DNA from: JANQGH01 sp039177555
Lineage (GTDB): Bacteria; Pseudomonadota; Alphaproteobacteria; DSM-16000; Inquilinaceae
Direction of reading: 5' to 3'
Length of the DNA stretch: 54,572 nucleotides
Assembly: GCA_039177555.1 (NCBI GenBank)
Contig: JBCDFV010000028.1
Location: 1 to 54,572, forward strand
The first letter of the stretch is position 1. The number at the start of each line of letters is the position of its first letter. Both the position numbers and the translations under genes were made by a program. The notes beneath the pieces are model-generated. The model searched no databases and was not told where the DNA came from. It was given only the letters and a program-made list of their open reading frames with translations. This document shows positions 1 through 8,275 of the stretch, one piece after another.

Positions 1-1
1 G

Positions 2-715
2 CGAAACCTTATGCTGCACCCGTATGGCCGGGTCTATGGGCAGTTCGACACGCCCCTCGGCGGCTGGGTCCCGCACGAAACAGCCGGGATCGTCTGTCTG
101 GAGTTTCTGGCCACCCGGCCCGAAACGGGCGCCAAACGGGGTGTGAAGCTGCAGCTCATCTCGGGGCCGGGGCCCGACGCGCTGGTGCGCGGTGGCGGCG
201 TCGGCGCGCCGGTGCCCTGGGGCGCGCGGCACCATGCCGAACTGGAGGCCCGGTTCGACCGGATCTGCGGCTTTACCGTTTGCGCCGAAGACATCGCCGA
301 CCCGGAGAACCGCATTCTGCTGTCCGACCGTTTGACCGACCGCCACGGGCTGCCTGCGGCGCGCATGGTCTACCGCGTGTCCGAAAACTCCCGCCGTCTG
401 TTGGACCACGGGTTGGATCGGGCCGGCGAAGCGTTGCTCGTGGCCGGTGCCCGGCAGCTCCATCGCACGCCGCTCAGAGATCAAGCAGGATTTCACCTGA
501 TGGGTACAGCCCGGATGGGCCGCGATCCGGCCCATTCGGTCACCGACCCGCTTGGCCGTTGCCATGAGGTGGCGAACCTGATCATCGCCGATGCAAGCAC
601 GTTCGTCACCGCCTCGTGCCTGAACCCCACGGCGACGGCCCAGGCGCTCGCCCTGCGTGCGGCAGACGGCATCCTCGGACGCGTGGATGAATGTTGCATT
701 GCAGCTAGACACTGA
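2..715 (+). CDS. GMC family oxidoreductase, C-terminal part (cut by window edge)
   Basis: The reading frame is open from the first bases of the window, so the FAD-binding N-terminus lies outside it. The visible 237 or so residues contain the GMC C-terminal domain: the HLMGTARMG motif, whose His is the usual catalytic base, the DP-hG segment, the LIIADASTF strand-turn and the closing LNPTATAQALALRAAD motif, whose Asn takes the second active-site position. GMC enzymes are FAD-dependent alcohol, choline or sugar dehydrogenases. The gene ends 30 bases before a TTG-started SDR gene on the same strand and is probably the upstream member of that catabolic operon. The substrate cannot be told from this part. 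The family call is secure. Confidence 0.9.
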   Translation, partial: RNLMLHPYGRVYGQFDTPLGGWVPHETAGIVCLEFLATRPETGAKRGVKLQLISGPGPDALVRGGGVGAPVPWGARHHAELEARFDRICGFTVCAEDIADPENRILLSDRLTDRHGLPAARMVYRVSENSRRLLDHGLDRAGEALLVAGARQLHRTPLRDQAGFHLMGTARMGRDPAHSVTDPLGRCHEVANLIIADASTFVTASCLNPTATAQALALRAADGILGRVDECCIAARH

Positions 716-727
716 TACGGTATACCG
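713..727. promoter_or_regulatory. Palindrome, candidate GntR operator 1
   Basis: TGATACGGTATAC (713-725) has perfect ATAC/GTAT arms about a central base. It overlaps CGGTATACCG (718-727), a perfect 10-bp palindrome. It lies between the GMC stop codon and the first SDR start. The same ATAC-N-GTAT core recurs before the gntR gene at 7200-7212. FCD-type GntR proteins usually bind short palindromes of this kind, so control of this operon by that regulator is a reasonable inference. Confidence 0.5.
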
Positions 728-745
728 CCAACAAGGGGACAGAAA

Positions 746-1510
746 TTGAGACTCGACGGGATCGTGGCGGTGATCACCGGCGGCGCGGGCGGCATGGGCC
801 GGTCGACCGCGCTGTTGTTCGCCCGCGAAGGGGCCCGGGTGGTCGTGGGCGACGTCGACGAGGCGGCAGGAGACAGCTTGGCCGAAGAGGCCGCTGGGCT
901 GCCGGGCGAGATCCGGTACCGACGTTGCGATGTCTCGCGCGAAGCCGATATCGCGGCCCTGGTGGCGGAGGCCGAGGAGCAGTACGGCCGCCTCGACACG
1001 ATCTTCAACAATGCCGGGATCGAGCAGCCCGTCACGCCCACGCCAGAGGTTGGCGAAGGGCTGTTTCGCAAGGTGATCGACACCAACCTGCTCGGCACGT
1101 TCTTTGGCATCAAGCACGCGCTGCCGGCGCTGGAACGCGCGGGCGGCGGGACCATCGTCAACAATTCCTCGGTCAGCGCCTTTGCCAATGTCGGCGGCAA
1201 CATCGCCTATGCCGCGTCGAAGGGTGCGGTGATGTCGATGACGCGGGTTGTGGCGATCGAATACGCCCGCCGGAACATCCGCTGCAACGCGATCAATCCC
1301 GGCGTGATCGACACGGGCATGAACCAGCGCAACACGGCGCTGGCCGACGATCCGGACGCGGTGGAGCGGCGCTGGTCGGAGATCACACCCATGGGCCGGA
1401 TGGGCACCGGTGATGAGATTGCCGAGGCCGTGCTGTTCCTGGCCTCGCCGGCCTCGTCCTTCATCACGGGCGTGGGGCTTTTGGTCGATGGCGGGCGGGT
1501 CGCGACATGA
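746..1510 (+). CDS. SDR family NAD-dependent oxidoreductase (first of pair)
   Basis: A 254-residue classical short-chain dehydrogenase. Visible motifs are TGGAGGMG (11-18) for cofactor binding, Asp36 after the second strand, which suggests NAD(H), NNAG (88-91), Asn114, Ser142 and the catalytic YAASK (Tyr155, Lys159). The C-terminus GVGLLVDGGRVAT is typical of cyclohexanol/3-oxoacyl-type members. The start is TTG: AAGGGGAC at 733-740 is well placed before it and no ATG gives a complete Rossmann fold. It overlaps the next SDR by ATGA, implying translational coupling. With the GMC enzyme upstream it probably oxidises a secondary alcohol in a catabolic route. The substrate is unknown. Confidence 0.93.
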   Translation: MRLDGIVAVITGGAGGMGRSTALLFAREGARVVVGDVDEAAGDSLAEEAAGLPGEIRYRRCDVSREADIAALVAEAEEQYGRLDTIFNNAGIEQPVTPTPEVGEGLFRKVIDTNLLGTFFGIKHALPALERAGGGTIVNNSSVSAFANVGGNIAYAASKGAVMSMTRVVAIEYARRNIRCNAINPGVIDTGMNQRNTALADDPDAVERRWSEITPMGRMGTGDEIAEAVLFLASPASSFITGVGLLVDGGRVAT

Positions 1511-2214
1511 GGCTCGCGGGCAAGATCTGCGTCGTCACTGGCGCCGCGCGCGGGATCGGGCGCGCGGTCGCGCATGCCTATGGCGCGGAGGGCGCGACCG
1601 TCTACGGACTCGACCGGCTGGCCGACGAGTTGCCAAGCGCGACCGAGACGTTCCGGCCCCGGGCGTTGGATCTGCGCGATGCGTCGGCGGTCGCCGCGGC
1701 ATTTTCCGAGATCGAGGCCGAGGCGGGCCGGATCGACGTGTTGGTGAACAACGCCGGCGTGATCTTCTTCACCCCGGTCGAGGCGACAACGGTGGCGGCG
1801 TGGGACGATCTCATGGCGGTCAATCTGCGTGCGCCCTTCTTGTGCGTCCGCGCGGTGGCGCCTGGGATGAAGGCGCGCCGTACCGGCAGCATCCTCAACG
1901 TGTCGTCCAATGCCGGCGTGCGCGGCGGAAATGACGAGGCCGCCTATTGCGCCTCGAAGTTCGGAGTCGAGGGCATGTCGCGCGCGCTCGCCATTGAGTT
2001 CCAGCCCTACAACGTCGCCGTCAACACCATTACCCCGGGCCATCCCGTGCACACGTCGATGAGCGAGACGACCTATGGCCCCGAGGCCCGCGCGATCTGG
2101 AAGGATCCGGCCGCGCTGACCCCCGCCTTTGTCCATCTGGCGCTTCAGGACGCCGGGGGGCTGAACGACACCCATGTCCGCGCTTGGGACCTCGTGCAGG
2201 AGCTGGCGGCATGA
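1507..2214 (+). CDS. SDR family oxidoreductase (second of pair)
   Basis: A 235-residue short-chain dehydrogenase with TGAARGIG (11-18), NNAG (81-84), Ser134 and YCASK (Tyr147, Lys151). The C-terminal third departs from the usual GG-x-x-x-G ending: residues after NTITPGHPVHTSM run into a tail (LALQDAGGLNDTHVRAWDLVQEL) in which a helix takes the place of the VDGG motif, as in some sugar or quinate-type SDRs. The ATG sits inside the stop of the preceding SDR (ATGA overlap), and its own stop overlaps the start of the first amidohydrolase in the same way. The four genes are therefore probably translated as a coupled unit. The substrate is not predictable from sequence alone. Confidence 0.92.
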   Translation: MRLAGKICVVTGAARGIGRAVAHAYGAEGATVYGLDRLADELPSATETFRPRALDLRDASAVAAAFSEIEAEAGRIDVLVNNAGVIFFTPVEATTVAAWDDLMAVNLRAPFLCVRAVAPGMKARRTGSILNVSSNAGVRGGNDEAAYCASKFGVEGMSRALAIEFQPYNVAVNTITPGHPVHTSMSETTYGPEARAIWKDPAALTPAFVHLALQDAGGLNDTHVRAWDLVQELAA

Positions 2215-3467
2215 GGCATCTAATCGTCGCCGATCAAGTGTTCGACGGGCAGCGCATCATCGAGGGCGGCGCCGTTCTGGTCGACGGCGATCGGATCGCG
2301 GCGGTGGGCCGCCAGGCCGATCTGGGCCAGCCCGAGGGCGCGCGGGTGCACCGCACGCCGACGCTGCTGCCAGGTCTGATCGACGCCCATGTGCATCTGG
2401 CCTTTAGCGGCGTGCCGGGGCGGGAGGCGATGCTGGCCGAGGCCATGGATCAGTCTTATCCAGAGGTCGCGCTGCGCGCCGCGGAGCGGGCGCGCGACAG
2501 CCTCTGCCATGGCATCACCGCGCTGCGCGATATGGCCGGGCCCGGTGGCGCCGTGATCGACCTGGCCCGGGCGGTGGAGCGCGGCGATCTGGTCGGCCCC
2601 CGCGTCCTCGCCTGCGGGCGGGGCCTGACGGTGACGGGCGGGCATATGGATGCCCCCCTGCCCGATCATGTGACCATGGAAGGCGCCCGCGCCCCTTGCG
2701 ACGGTGCCGACGGGTTCTGTAAGGGCGTGCGGACCGAGGCGCGACGCGGCGCAGGCTTCATCAAGATCAACGCATGCGTCAGCCTGCACACGCGTCCCGG
2801 TACCTGGTGGCGGCCCGAGATGATGCCGGACGAAATCGCCGCCGCCTGCGACGAGGCCCATGCCCAGGATATGATCGTGGCCGCCCATACGTCGGGCGGG
2901 CCGCCCCTGACCGCAACGGTGGCCAACGGCGTCGATTGCGTCGAGCACGCCCATTGGATCGACGACGACTGTATCGAGCTGATGGCAACGCGCGGCACGT
3001 TCCTTGTGCCTACGCTGCTCGTTAATGAACGCACGTTCGAGGTGCCGCTGGCCGAACAGGGACTAACCCGCATCCCACCCTGGTCGGAGGCGGCGCGGCA
3101 AGCCAAGTGGGTCTCGCTGGCCAAGGCGCGGCAGGCCGGCATTCGCGTCGGTGCCGGCACCGATGCCGGCTTCATGATGCCCCATGCCACGATGTTCTGG
3201 CGCGAGGTCGCGTTGCTGGCCGAGGGTGGTTACACGCCAGCAGAAGCCTTGACCGCGGCGACCTCGGTCAACGCCGACATTCTGGGCATCGAGGCCGGGC
3301 GTCTCGCACCGGGACGGCTGGCCGACATGGTGATGGTCCACGGCGATCCGCTGACCGATCTGTCGCTGCTCGGCGATGCCACGCTGATGACGGTGTGGAA
3401 AGGCGGCGCTGAAGTGGCGCGCGGCGGCGCGCTGACCACCGTCTGGCCGCAGGACATGGCGGCGTGA
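2211..3467 (+). CDS. Metal-dependent amidohydrolase, imidazolonepropionase/prolidase-like (copy A)
   Basis: A 418-residue amidohydrolase-superfamily TIM barrel with flanking beta-sandwich. The metal ligands read clearly: HxH at His60/His62 (DAHVHLAFSG), a probable carboxylated Lys185 (FIKINACVS), His226 (AAHTSGG), His246 (EHAHW) and Asp318 (GTDAGF). This Lys-bridged binuclear pattern matches the Xaa-Pro dipeptidase/aryldialkylphosphatase-like subgroup, which cleaves N-acyl amino acids, dipeptides or cyclic amides. I chose the ATG at 2211 because it forms an ATGA overlap with the preceding SDR; an in-frame TTG lies nine codons upstream. The next gene is a clear paralogue, and the ABC binding protein two genes on suggests a peptide or amide substrate. 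Confidence 0.9.
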   Translation: MRHLIVADQVFDGQRIIEGGAVLVDGDRIAAVGRQADLGQPEGARVHRTPTLLPGLIDAHVHLAFSGVPGREAMLAEAMDQSYPEVALRAAERARDSLCHGITALRDMAGPGGAVIDLARAVERGDLVGPRVLACGRGLTVTGGHMDAPLPDHVTMEGARAPCDGADGFCKGVRTEARRGAGFIKINACVSLHTRPGTWWRPEMMPDEIAAACDEAHAQDMIVAAHTSGGPPLTATVANGVDCVEHAHWIDDDCIELMATRGTFLVPTLLVNERTFEVPLAEQGLTRIPPWSEAARQAKWVSLAKARQAGIRVGAGTDAGFMMPHATMFWREVALLAEGGYTPAEALTAATSVNADILGIEAGRLAPGRLADMVMVHGDPLTDLSLLGDATLMTVWKGGAEVARGGALTTVWPQDMAA

Positions 3468-4702
3468 TCGTCTTTCGCGCCGACCGTCTGATCGACGGCA
3501 CCGGGGCGCCGCCGCTGGAAGGGGCTGCCGTGCTGGTGGAGGGCGAGCGCATCCTCGATGCCGGTCGTGCGGCGGATATCGGTTTGCCGCAGGGGGCGGA
3601 GGTGGTGGACGCGCCGGCCGGTGGCACTCTGATGCCGGGGCTGGTGGACGCCCATGTGCACCTGGCCTATAGCGGCCAGGCCGATAACCTCGCCTTTCGC
3701 GCCGAGAGCACGACGCTGAACTACCCCGCCATAGCGCTGCGGGCGGTGCGCTACGCCCGCGAAAGCCTGCGCCATGGCTACACCTCGGTGCGCGACATGC
3801 ATGCGCCGGGCGGCACCATCATCGACCTCGCAAGCGCCGTGGCCGCCGGCCGGGTCGAGGGCCCGCGCATCCTGGCGCCGGGCCTGGGCCTGACCGTCAC
3901 CGGCGGGCATATGGACCAGCCGGGCTTCGCCGATCACATGGCCTTTGCCAACATGAACGGCGTGTGCGAGGGCGCCGACGGGTTCCGCGCCGGGGTGCGG
4001 GCGCAACTCAAGCGCGGGGCCGACTTCATCAAGCTGAACCCCTGCGTGTCGAACCGCCGCGACGAGCGCCTCTACCGTTTCGAGATGACCGTGGAGGAGA
4101 TCCGCGCGGCCTGCGACGAAGCGCACGAGCAAGGCGTCATGGTCGCCGCCCATACCTCAGGCGGGCCGCCCCTATACGCGGCCGTCGAGGCGGGCTGCGA
4201 TACGGTGGAACACGCGCATTGGGCCGACGACGCAACGCTGGATCTGATGGCCGAACGGGGCACCTGGCTGGTGCCGACGCTGGCCGTCAACGAGGCCTCG
4301 ACCGCCCATGTCCGGGCCCAGCCCGACGCCCCGGCGCTGACCCGCCGCTGGGCCGAGGAGAGCGAGGCCGCCAAGTGGCCGCGGCTGACCCGCGCAAAGG
4401 CACGCGGCGTGCGCGTGGCGGCAGGCTCGGACGCCGGCTTTTTTCTGCGCCACGGCGCCGACAATGGCCGCGAGATCGAGCTGTTCGTCGAAGGCGGGTA
4501 TAGCCCATTGGAGGCAATCGGCGTCGCCACAGCCTCGGGCGCCGATCTGATGGGGATCGAGGCCGGGCGGCTGACTCCCGGCAAACTGGCCGACATCCTG
4601 GTCGTCGATGGCGATCCGGTCGGCGACATCACCGTTTTGCGCGACCCTAACCGGTTGCGCGTCTTCAAAGGCGGGGCAGAGGCCGCCCCGCTGCCTCACT
4701 GA
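3464..4702 (+). CDS. Metal-dependent amidohydrolase, imidazolonepropionase/prolidase-like (copy B)
   Basis: A 412-residue paralogue of the preceding gene, similar along its whole length (shared MPGLVDAHVHLAYSG, GLTVTGGHMD, VAAHTSGGPPLYA and SDAGFF segments). Metal and catalytic residues are His64/His66, Lys190, His230, His250 and Asp323. The start is GTG, overlapping the previous stop as GTGA. Both copies keep every metal ligand, so the pair is probably two active enzymes with different substrates, or a heteromer, rather than a gene and a decaying duplicate. The binding protein begins 24 bases downstream of its stop. Confidence 0.9.
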   Translation: MIVFRADRLIDGTGAPPLEGAAVLVEGERILDAGRAADIGLPQGAEVVDAPAGGTLMPGLVDAHVHLAYSGQADNLAFRAESTTLNYPAIALRAVRYARESLRHGYTSVRDMHAPGGTIIDLASAVAAGRVEGPRILAPGLGLTVTGGHMDQPGFADHMAFANMNGVCEGADGFRAGVRAQLKRGADFIKLNPCVSNRRDERLYRFEMTVEEIRAACDEAHEQGVMVAAHTSGGPPLYAAVEAGCDTVEHAHWADDATLDLMAERGTWLVPTLAVNEASTAHVRAQPDAPALTRRWAEESEAAKWPRLTRAKARGVRVAAGSDAGFFLRHGADNGREIELFVEGGYSPLEAIGVATASGADLMGIEAGRLTPGKLADILVVDGDPVGDITVLRDPNRLRVFKGGAEAAPLPH

Positions 4703-4726
4703 ACCAAAACAGGGAAAGGTCACGTC

Positions 4727-6319
4727 ATGAACAGACTATTGCTCTCCACCGCACTCGCCTTGTCGCTCGCCTCGACGGTCGCCACGCCTGTGGCGGCGCA
4801 AGATGACGGGCTGACCGTCATCTGGGCCGAGGACCGGTCCTCTGCCGCGCTGCTCGATCCGCGCATTACCCAGTCGCGGCACGAGATTCAGGCCATCATC
4901 CAGATGTTCGATACGCTGATCGCAGCGGACGGTGACGGCAATCTCTATCCTGGTCTCGCCACCGACTGGGAAATCGCCGACGACTTTCAGGCGATCTCGC
5001 TGACCTTGCGGGACGACGTCACGTTCCACGACGGCACGCCGTTCAACGCCGAAGCGGTCCAGTTCACGTTCGACACGATCGCCGATCCGGAGACCGGCTC
5101 CCAGGGCGCCATCGATTATCTCGGCCCCTACGACCGTACCGAAGTCATCAGCGACACCGAACTGGTCGTTCATTTCACCCGTCCCTACCCGCCGATCGAA
5201 CAGGCGCTGTCGGAGGTCTATCTCGCGCCCGTCAGCCCCACTGCGGTGATGGAGATGGGGAATACCGAATTTGCCCGCGCGCCGGTCGGCACCGGACCGT
5301 TCCAGTTCGTCGAATGGAGCCCGGGCGAGCAAATCGTGATGGAGCGGTACGACGACTACAACTGGGCGCCCGAGTTCTTCGAGAACACCGGGCCGAGCCA
5401 GGTGGAGCGCGTGGTCTATCGCTTCATCGCCAACGCCGCGACGCGGGTCGCCGCCCTGGAGGCCGGTGAGGTCACCATGGTCGACCTGACGCCGCCGCTC
5501 GACCTGCGCCGCCTTGGCGACAGCGACGATTTCGAGGCCATCGCCGGCACCGTTTCAGGTCTGCCGTTTTCGATGATGTTCAACACCTCGCAATGGCCGC
5601 TGGACGATGTGGCCGTCCGCCAGGCCATCATCATGTCCGTGGACCGCGACACACTGACCGAGAACCTGTTCTTCGGCCTCAGTGAGCCCGCCTACGGCGT
5701 CCTGTCCTCGGCCACCCCATCCTATTGGCCGGGTGTCGAGGCGTACTATCCCTACGATCCGGAAGGTGCCGCGGCGTTGTTGATCGAGGCGGGCTGGGCC
5801 CGGGGCGACGACGGCATCTGGGAGAAGGATGGCGAGGACCTATCGGTCCACTATGTCTCGCTGCTGGAGCCCGACACCGGCGTGGCGCTGCAGGCGGCGC
5901 TGCGCGAAAACGGTATCGTTCTGGACGTCGAGAACGTGACCAAAGCGCGCCAGGACGAGCTGATCATGGCCAACGAATACGACATGGGTGCCATCCGCTG
6001 GGTGTCGAACAGTCCGGCGGTCCTGTCGATCCCGTTCAGCTCGAACAACATCCCCTCGCCTGGCAACTTCAAGTTCAACTGGATGCACATCGCGTCTGAG
6101 GAACTGGATCAGATGCTGGCCGATGCCACCAGCGCCACGAGCGCCGATGAGCAGGACCGGCTCTATGCCGAGGTGCAGGAATGGATCATGGACCGGGCAC
6201 TTTTCTGGGCGATTCATGACCAAACCCAAATGATCGCCTATGACTCTGACATCACTGGGGTCCAGTTCGCCCCGGGACGGTGGCAGGTCCGCTTCTACGA
6301 CATCCGCCCGGCGGGTTGA
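4727..6319 (+). CDS. ABC transporter periplasmic peptide/nickel-type substrate-binding protein (SBP family 5)
   Basis: A 530-residue family 5 solute-binding protein. A Sec signal peptide (MNRLLLSTALALSLAS, cleavage near VAAQ-DD) is followed by the DppA/OppA-type fold: YPGLATDWEIADD, FHDGTPFNAEAVQFTFD, and GTGPFQFVEWSPGEQIVMERY near residue 200. AGGGAAAGG before the ATG is a good ribosome site. It is the last gene of the rightward operon. No permease or ATPase genes accompany it here; they may lie left of the window, or the protein may use a transporter encoded elsewhere. With the amidohydrolases it suggests uptake and hydrolysis of a peptide, opine or amide compound. Confidence 0.92.
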   Translation: MNRLLLSTALALSLASTVATPVAAQDDGLTVIWAEDRSSAALLDPRITQSRHEIQAIIQMFDTLIAADGDGNLYPGLATDWEIADDFQAISLTLRDDVTFHDGTPFNAEAVQFTFDTIADPETGSQGAIDYLGPYDRTEVISDTELVVHFTRPYPPIEQALSEVYLAPVSPTAVMEMGNTEFARAPVGTGPFQFVEWSPGEQIVMERYDDYNWAPEFFENTGPSQVERVVYRFIANAATRVAALEAGEVTMVDLTPPLDLRRLGDSDDFEAIAGTVSGLPFSMMFNTSQWPLDDVAVRQAIIMSVDRDTLTENLFFGLSEPAYGVLSSATPSYWPGVEAYYPYDPEGAAALLIEAGWARGDDGIWEKDGEDLSVHYVSLLEPDTGVALQAALRENGIVLDVENVTKARQDELIMANEYDMGAIRWVSNSPAVLSIPFSSNNIPSPGNFKFNWMHIASEELDQMLADATSATSADEQDRLYAEVQEWIMDRALFWAIHDQTQMIAYDSDITGVQFAPGRWQVRFYDIRPAG

Positions 6320-6326
6320 CAGCGGC

Positions 6327-6349
6327 GGGGCCGGCGCCAAGCCGGCCCC
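6327..6349 (+). terminator. Stem-loop after the binding-protein gene
   Basis: GGGGCCGGC, a five-base loop, then GCCGGCCCC form a perfect 9-bp GC-rich hairpin starting 8 bases after the stop codon. The following sequence (GTTCCG) has only a short, poor T-run, so it may be a weak intrinsic terminator or an mRNA-stabilising hairpin. It lies between convergent genes, where a transcript end is expected. Confidence 0.55.
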
Positions 6350-6397
6350 GTTCCGTCCGGCCAAGTGGAGGTCGGCCCGCCGCTTGGATAAGCGGTG

Positions 6398-7105
6398 TCA
6401 GGGAGCCTGACCCCGCTTCGCGCGCGAGACCTGCAGCAGGTGATCGTGCAAGCCATGCTCGATCTCGGTGTCGCTGGTCTTCTCGGCGATCGCGGTTTCG
6501 ATGAACGCCAGGAACGCCTCGTGCTGCTGGACGATGGCCGACAGATCGTCGTCTCGGTATTCCGGTCTGTTGAAGATGATCATCACATGGCGCGCAATCG
6601 CTTCCCACAGCTTGGCCGCCACATCGTTGCCGGCCGCCCCACCGATGGCCCGGTGAAAGTCCAGGTCGGCGGCCAGGGACGCGGTGCGGTTCTCGACCTT
6701 GGCGGCCACCCGCATGGCATCGATCGCGGCGTGCAGACCGCTGAGATCGCCGCGCCCGTCGCGCCAGTTGCGCACGGCGTCGCGCAGAAGGATGGATTCG
6801 AGCATGAGCCGCAGTTCGACCACGTTGTGCGCGGTCTCATTATCGAATCCAGCCACGCGATAGCCGCGATGGCCGCCGCCAGTTATGATCCCTTGGGCGT
6901 GCAGCACTTTCAGGGCCTCGCGCACAGGAACACGGCTGACGCCCATCTGGTCGGCCAAGGTGAGCTCGACGATACGCTCTCCGGGGGTCAGGTGCCCGGT
7001 GGCGATGGCCTCGGCAACGGTATCGGCGATCGTTTCGGCCAGGGTTGGTCGTTTCGGCTGTGGCGGCCAGGTGGCAGGGATGGTCGGTGCCGTAACCGTG
7101 GACAT
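6398..7105 (-). CDS. GntR family transcriptional regulator, FCD (FadR C-terminal) type
   Basis: A 235-residue regulator. Residues 20-90 form the winged helix (IVELTLADQMGVSRVPVREAL, with the typical VPVREAL recognition helix). The all-helical FCD effector domain follows, with probable metal ligands Asp147, His151, His195 and a His in the 217-222 region. FCD regulators usually respond to small organic acids or sugar acids and repress catabolic genes. The gene is convergent with the SDR-amidohydrolase-binding protein operon. The ATAC-N-GTAT element before that operon also occurs upstream of this gene (7200-7212), so autoregulation and control of the operon are inferred. The effector is unknown. 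Confidence 0.93.
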   Translation of the reverse strand: MSTVTAPTIPATWPPQPKRPTLAETIADTVAEAIATGHLTPGERIVELTLADQMGVSRVPVREALKVLHAQGIITGGGHRGYRVAGFDNETAHNVVELRLMLESILLRDAVRNWRDGRGDLSGLHAAIDAMRVAAKVENRTASLAADLDFHRAIGGAAGNDVAAKLWEAIARHVMIIFNRPEYRDDDLSAIVQQHEAFLAFIETAIAEKTSDTEIEHGLHDHLLQVSRAKRGQAP

Positions 7106-7199
7106 CTGAACCGTATGCGCCTCATTTTGATGCAGACCCTTGAAAAAGCTGCCCCGAAATGGGCAGAGGCGGGCCGCGCACTTTGATACATGTTGTTTG

Positions 7200-7212
7200 T
7201 CATACTGTATGC
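7200..7212. promoter_or_regulatory. Palindrome, candidate GntR operator 2
   Basis: TCATACTGTATGC contains the perfect palindrome CATAC-T-GTATG (7201-7211). It is about 95 bases upstream of the gntR start and shares the T-x-ATAC-x-GTAT-x-C pattern with 713-725. The surrounding sequence is locally AT-rich, as expected of a promoter. The rest of the 7106-7360 gap shows no gene. Confidence 0.5.
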
Positions 7213-7360
7213 TTGAAGTACAGGCCAGAAGGTTTCGCCGAGACGCGACGGGCTAAGGCTGCGGTATTCCTGCGTCCAGCGCGCCTGCATGACCCGCCGG
7301 TAACGACATGCTGGAACTCACCGCCCGCCAACGGCCGACTGTTTCGCCGGGCCTGAAGGC

Positions 7361-8056
7361 CTAAGGGTAATGCGACCCAAACTGAAAGCTGCCGCTGTGC
7401 AGAACACCCGGGCCCTTGTAGGCGTATATGGCAATGCCGCATTGGCGCGCACGCAAACAGAAGCTGGCATCCTCGCTGCGGGCAACGCCGTCGTCGAGGC
7501 GAAGGCGAGAGAAAAACCCCCACATCTCGGCGATATCTTGAGGGGTTCTGAACCGCTCTTTGCCGACCTTGCCAAGCTTGATCATGGTTTCAAGCGCGCG
7601 TCGGCGTATCAAAAGAGCGCCGGAGCCGATCCACTCGACCTCGGAGATGGCAAATGAGTCCGCCCCATCCGGGTCAGGACCGACCAGCGGACTTGCCCGC
7701 ATCGCGGCGTCGGACGTGGTCATGCCTTGCCGGATATGATCAGCGAACGCTTCAACCGCCAGATGCCTTTGCGGATAGTAGCAGCCGACAGTGTCGCGCT
7801 CGACGGCCAGCATTCGCTTGAAGACGCGGGGGTCGAGAAAGATGTCATCATCCAGCATTACCAGGGCGTCCGCTGTCCCATTCGAGAAGCGCGTCGCCAT
7901 CATGTCGCGCGCATCTTCCACCAGCGCGCCGGTGAATTGCATGAAGGTTGTATCGATGCCCATCTGGGCACACGCCCTCAAGATGCCCACAAGGCCTTCA
8001 ACGAACTCGATACGAACATCTCCGCGCGCTGATATGCAGCCGAAGCAAAGCTTCAT
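7361..8056 (-). CDS. Glycosyltransferase-like protein, GT-A fold (LDDD motif)
   Basis: A 231-residue protein that reads as a nucleotide-sugar-type glycosyltransferase core. It begins MKLCFGCISARGDVRIEFVEGL, with a helix holding VEDARDMMATRF and the acidic motif VMLDDDIFLDP (Asp69-71), which resembles the DxD metal site of GT-A enzymes. Later segments are EVEWIGSGALLIRR, an acceptor-side loop, and SEDASFCLRARQCG, resembling the E/D-D-x-x-F motif of GT2-like enzymes. There is no signal peptide or membrane segment. GGGAGCG lies five bases before the ATG. It is 219 bases downstream of the hydrolase gene on the same strand, so membership of that operon is uncertain. The acceptor is unknown. Confidence 0.7.
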   Translation of the reverse strand: MKLCFGCISARGDVRIEFVEGLVGILRACAQMGIDTTFMQFTGALVEDARDMMATRFSNGTADALVMLDDDIFLDPRVFKRMLAVERDTVGCYYPQRHLAVEAFADHIRQGMTTSDAAMRASPLVGPDPDGADSFAISEVEWIGSGALLIRRRALETMIKLGKVGKERFRTPQDIAEMWGFFSRLRLDDGVARSEDASFCLRARQCGIAIYAYKGPGVLHSGSFQFGSHYP

Positions 8057-8275
8057 TCAAACGCTCCCGTCATCCCGGCGCTTCACGACCAATCTTCCTT
8101 TGCGCCCTGATGCCAGAGCCAGGCAGATACGTCCACCAATACGCGGCTCTTCACCGAAAGGCGCATGATCCAGGTTAAGGCCAAATTGTGCAGCCCATGT
8201 CTCCGGTATGAGATGTCACCTAGAGTCTCGGTAAGAACATCGAGGCGCGACGATGGCCGTTGGAGGCCGCTGTCG

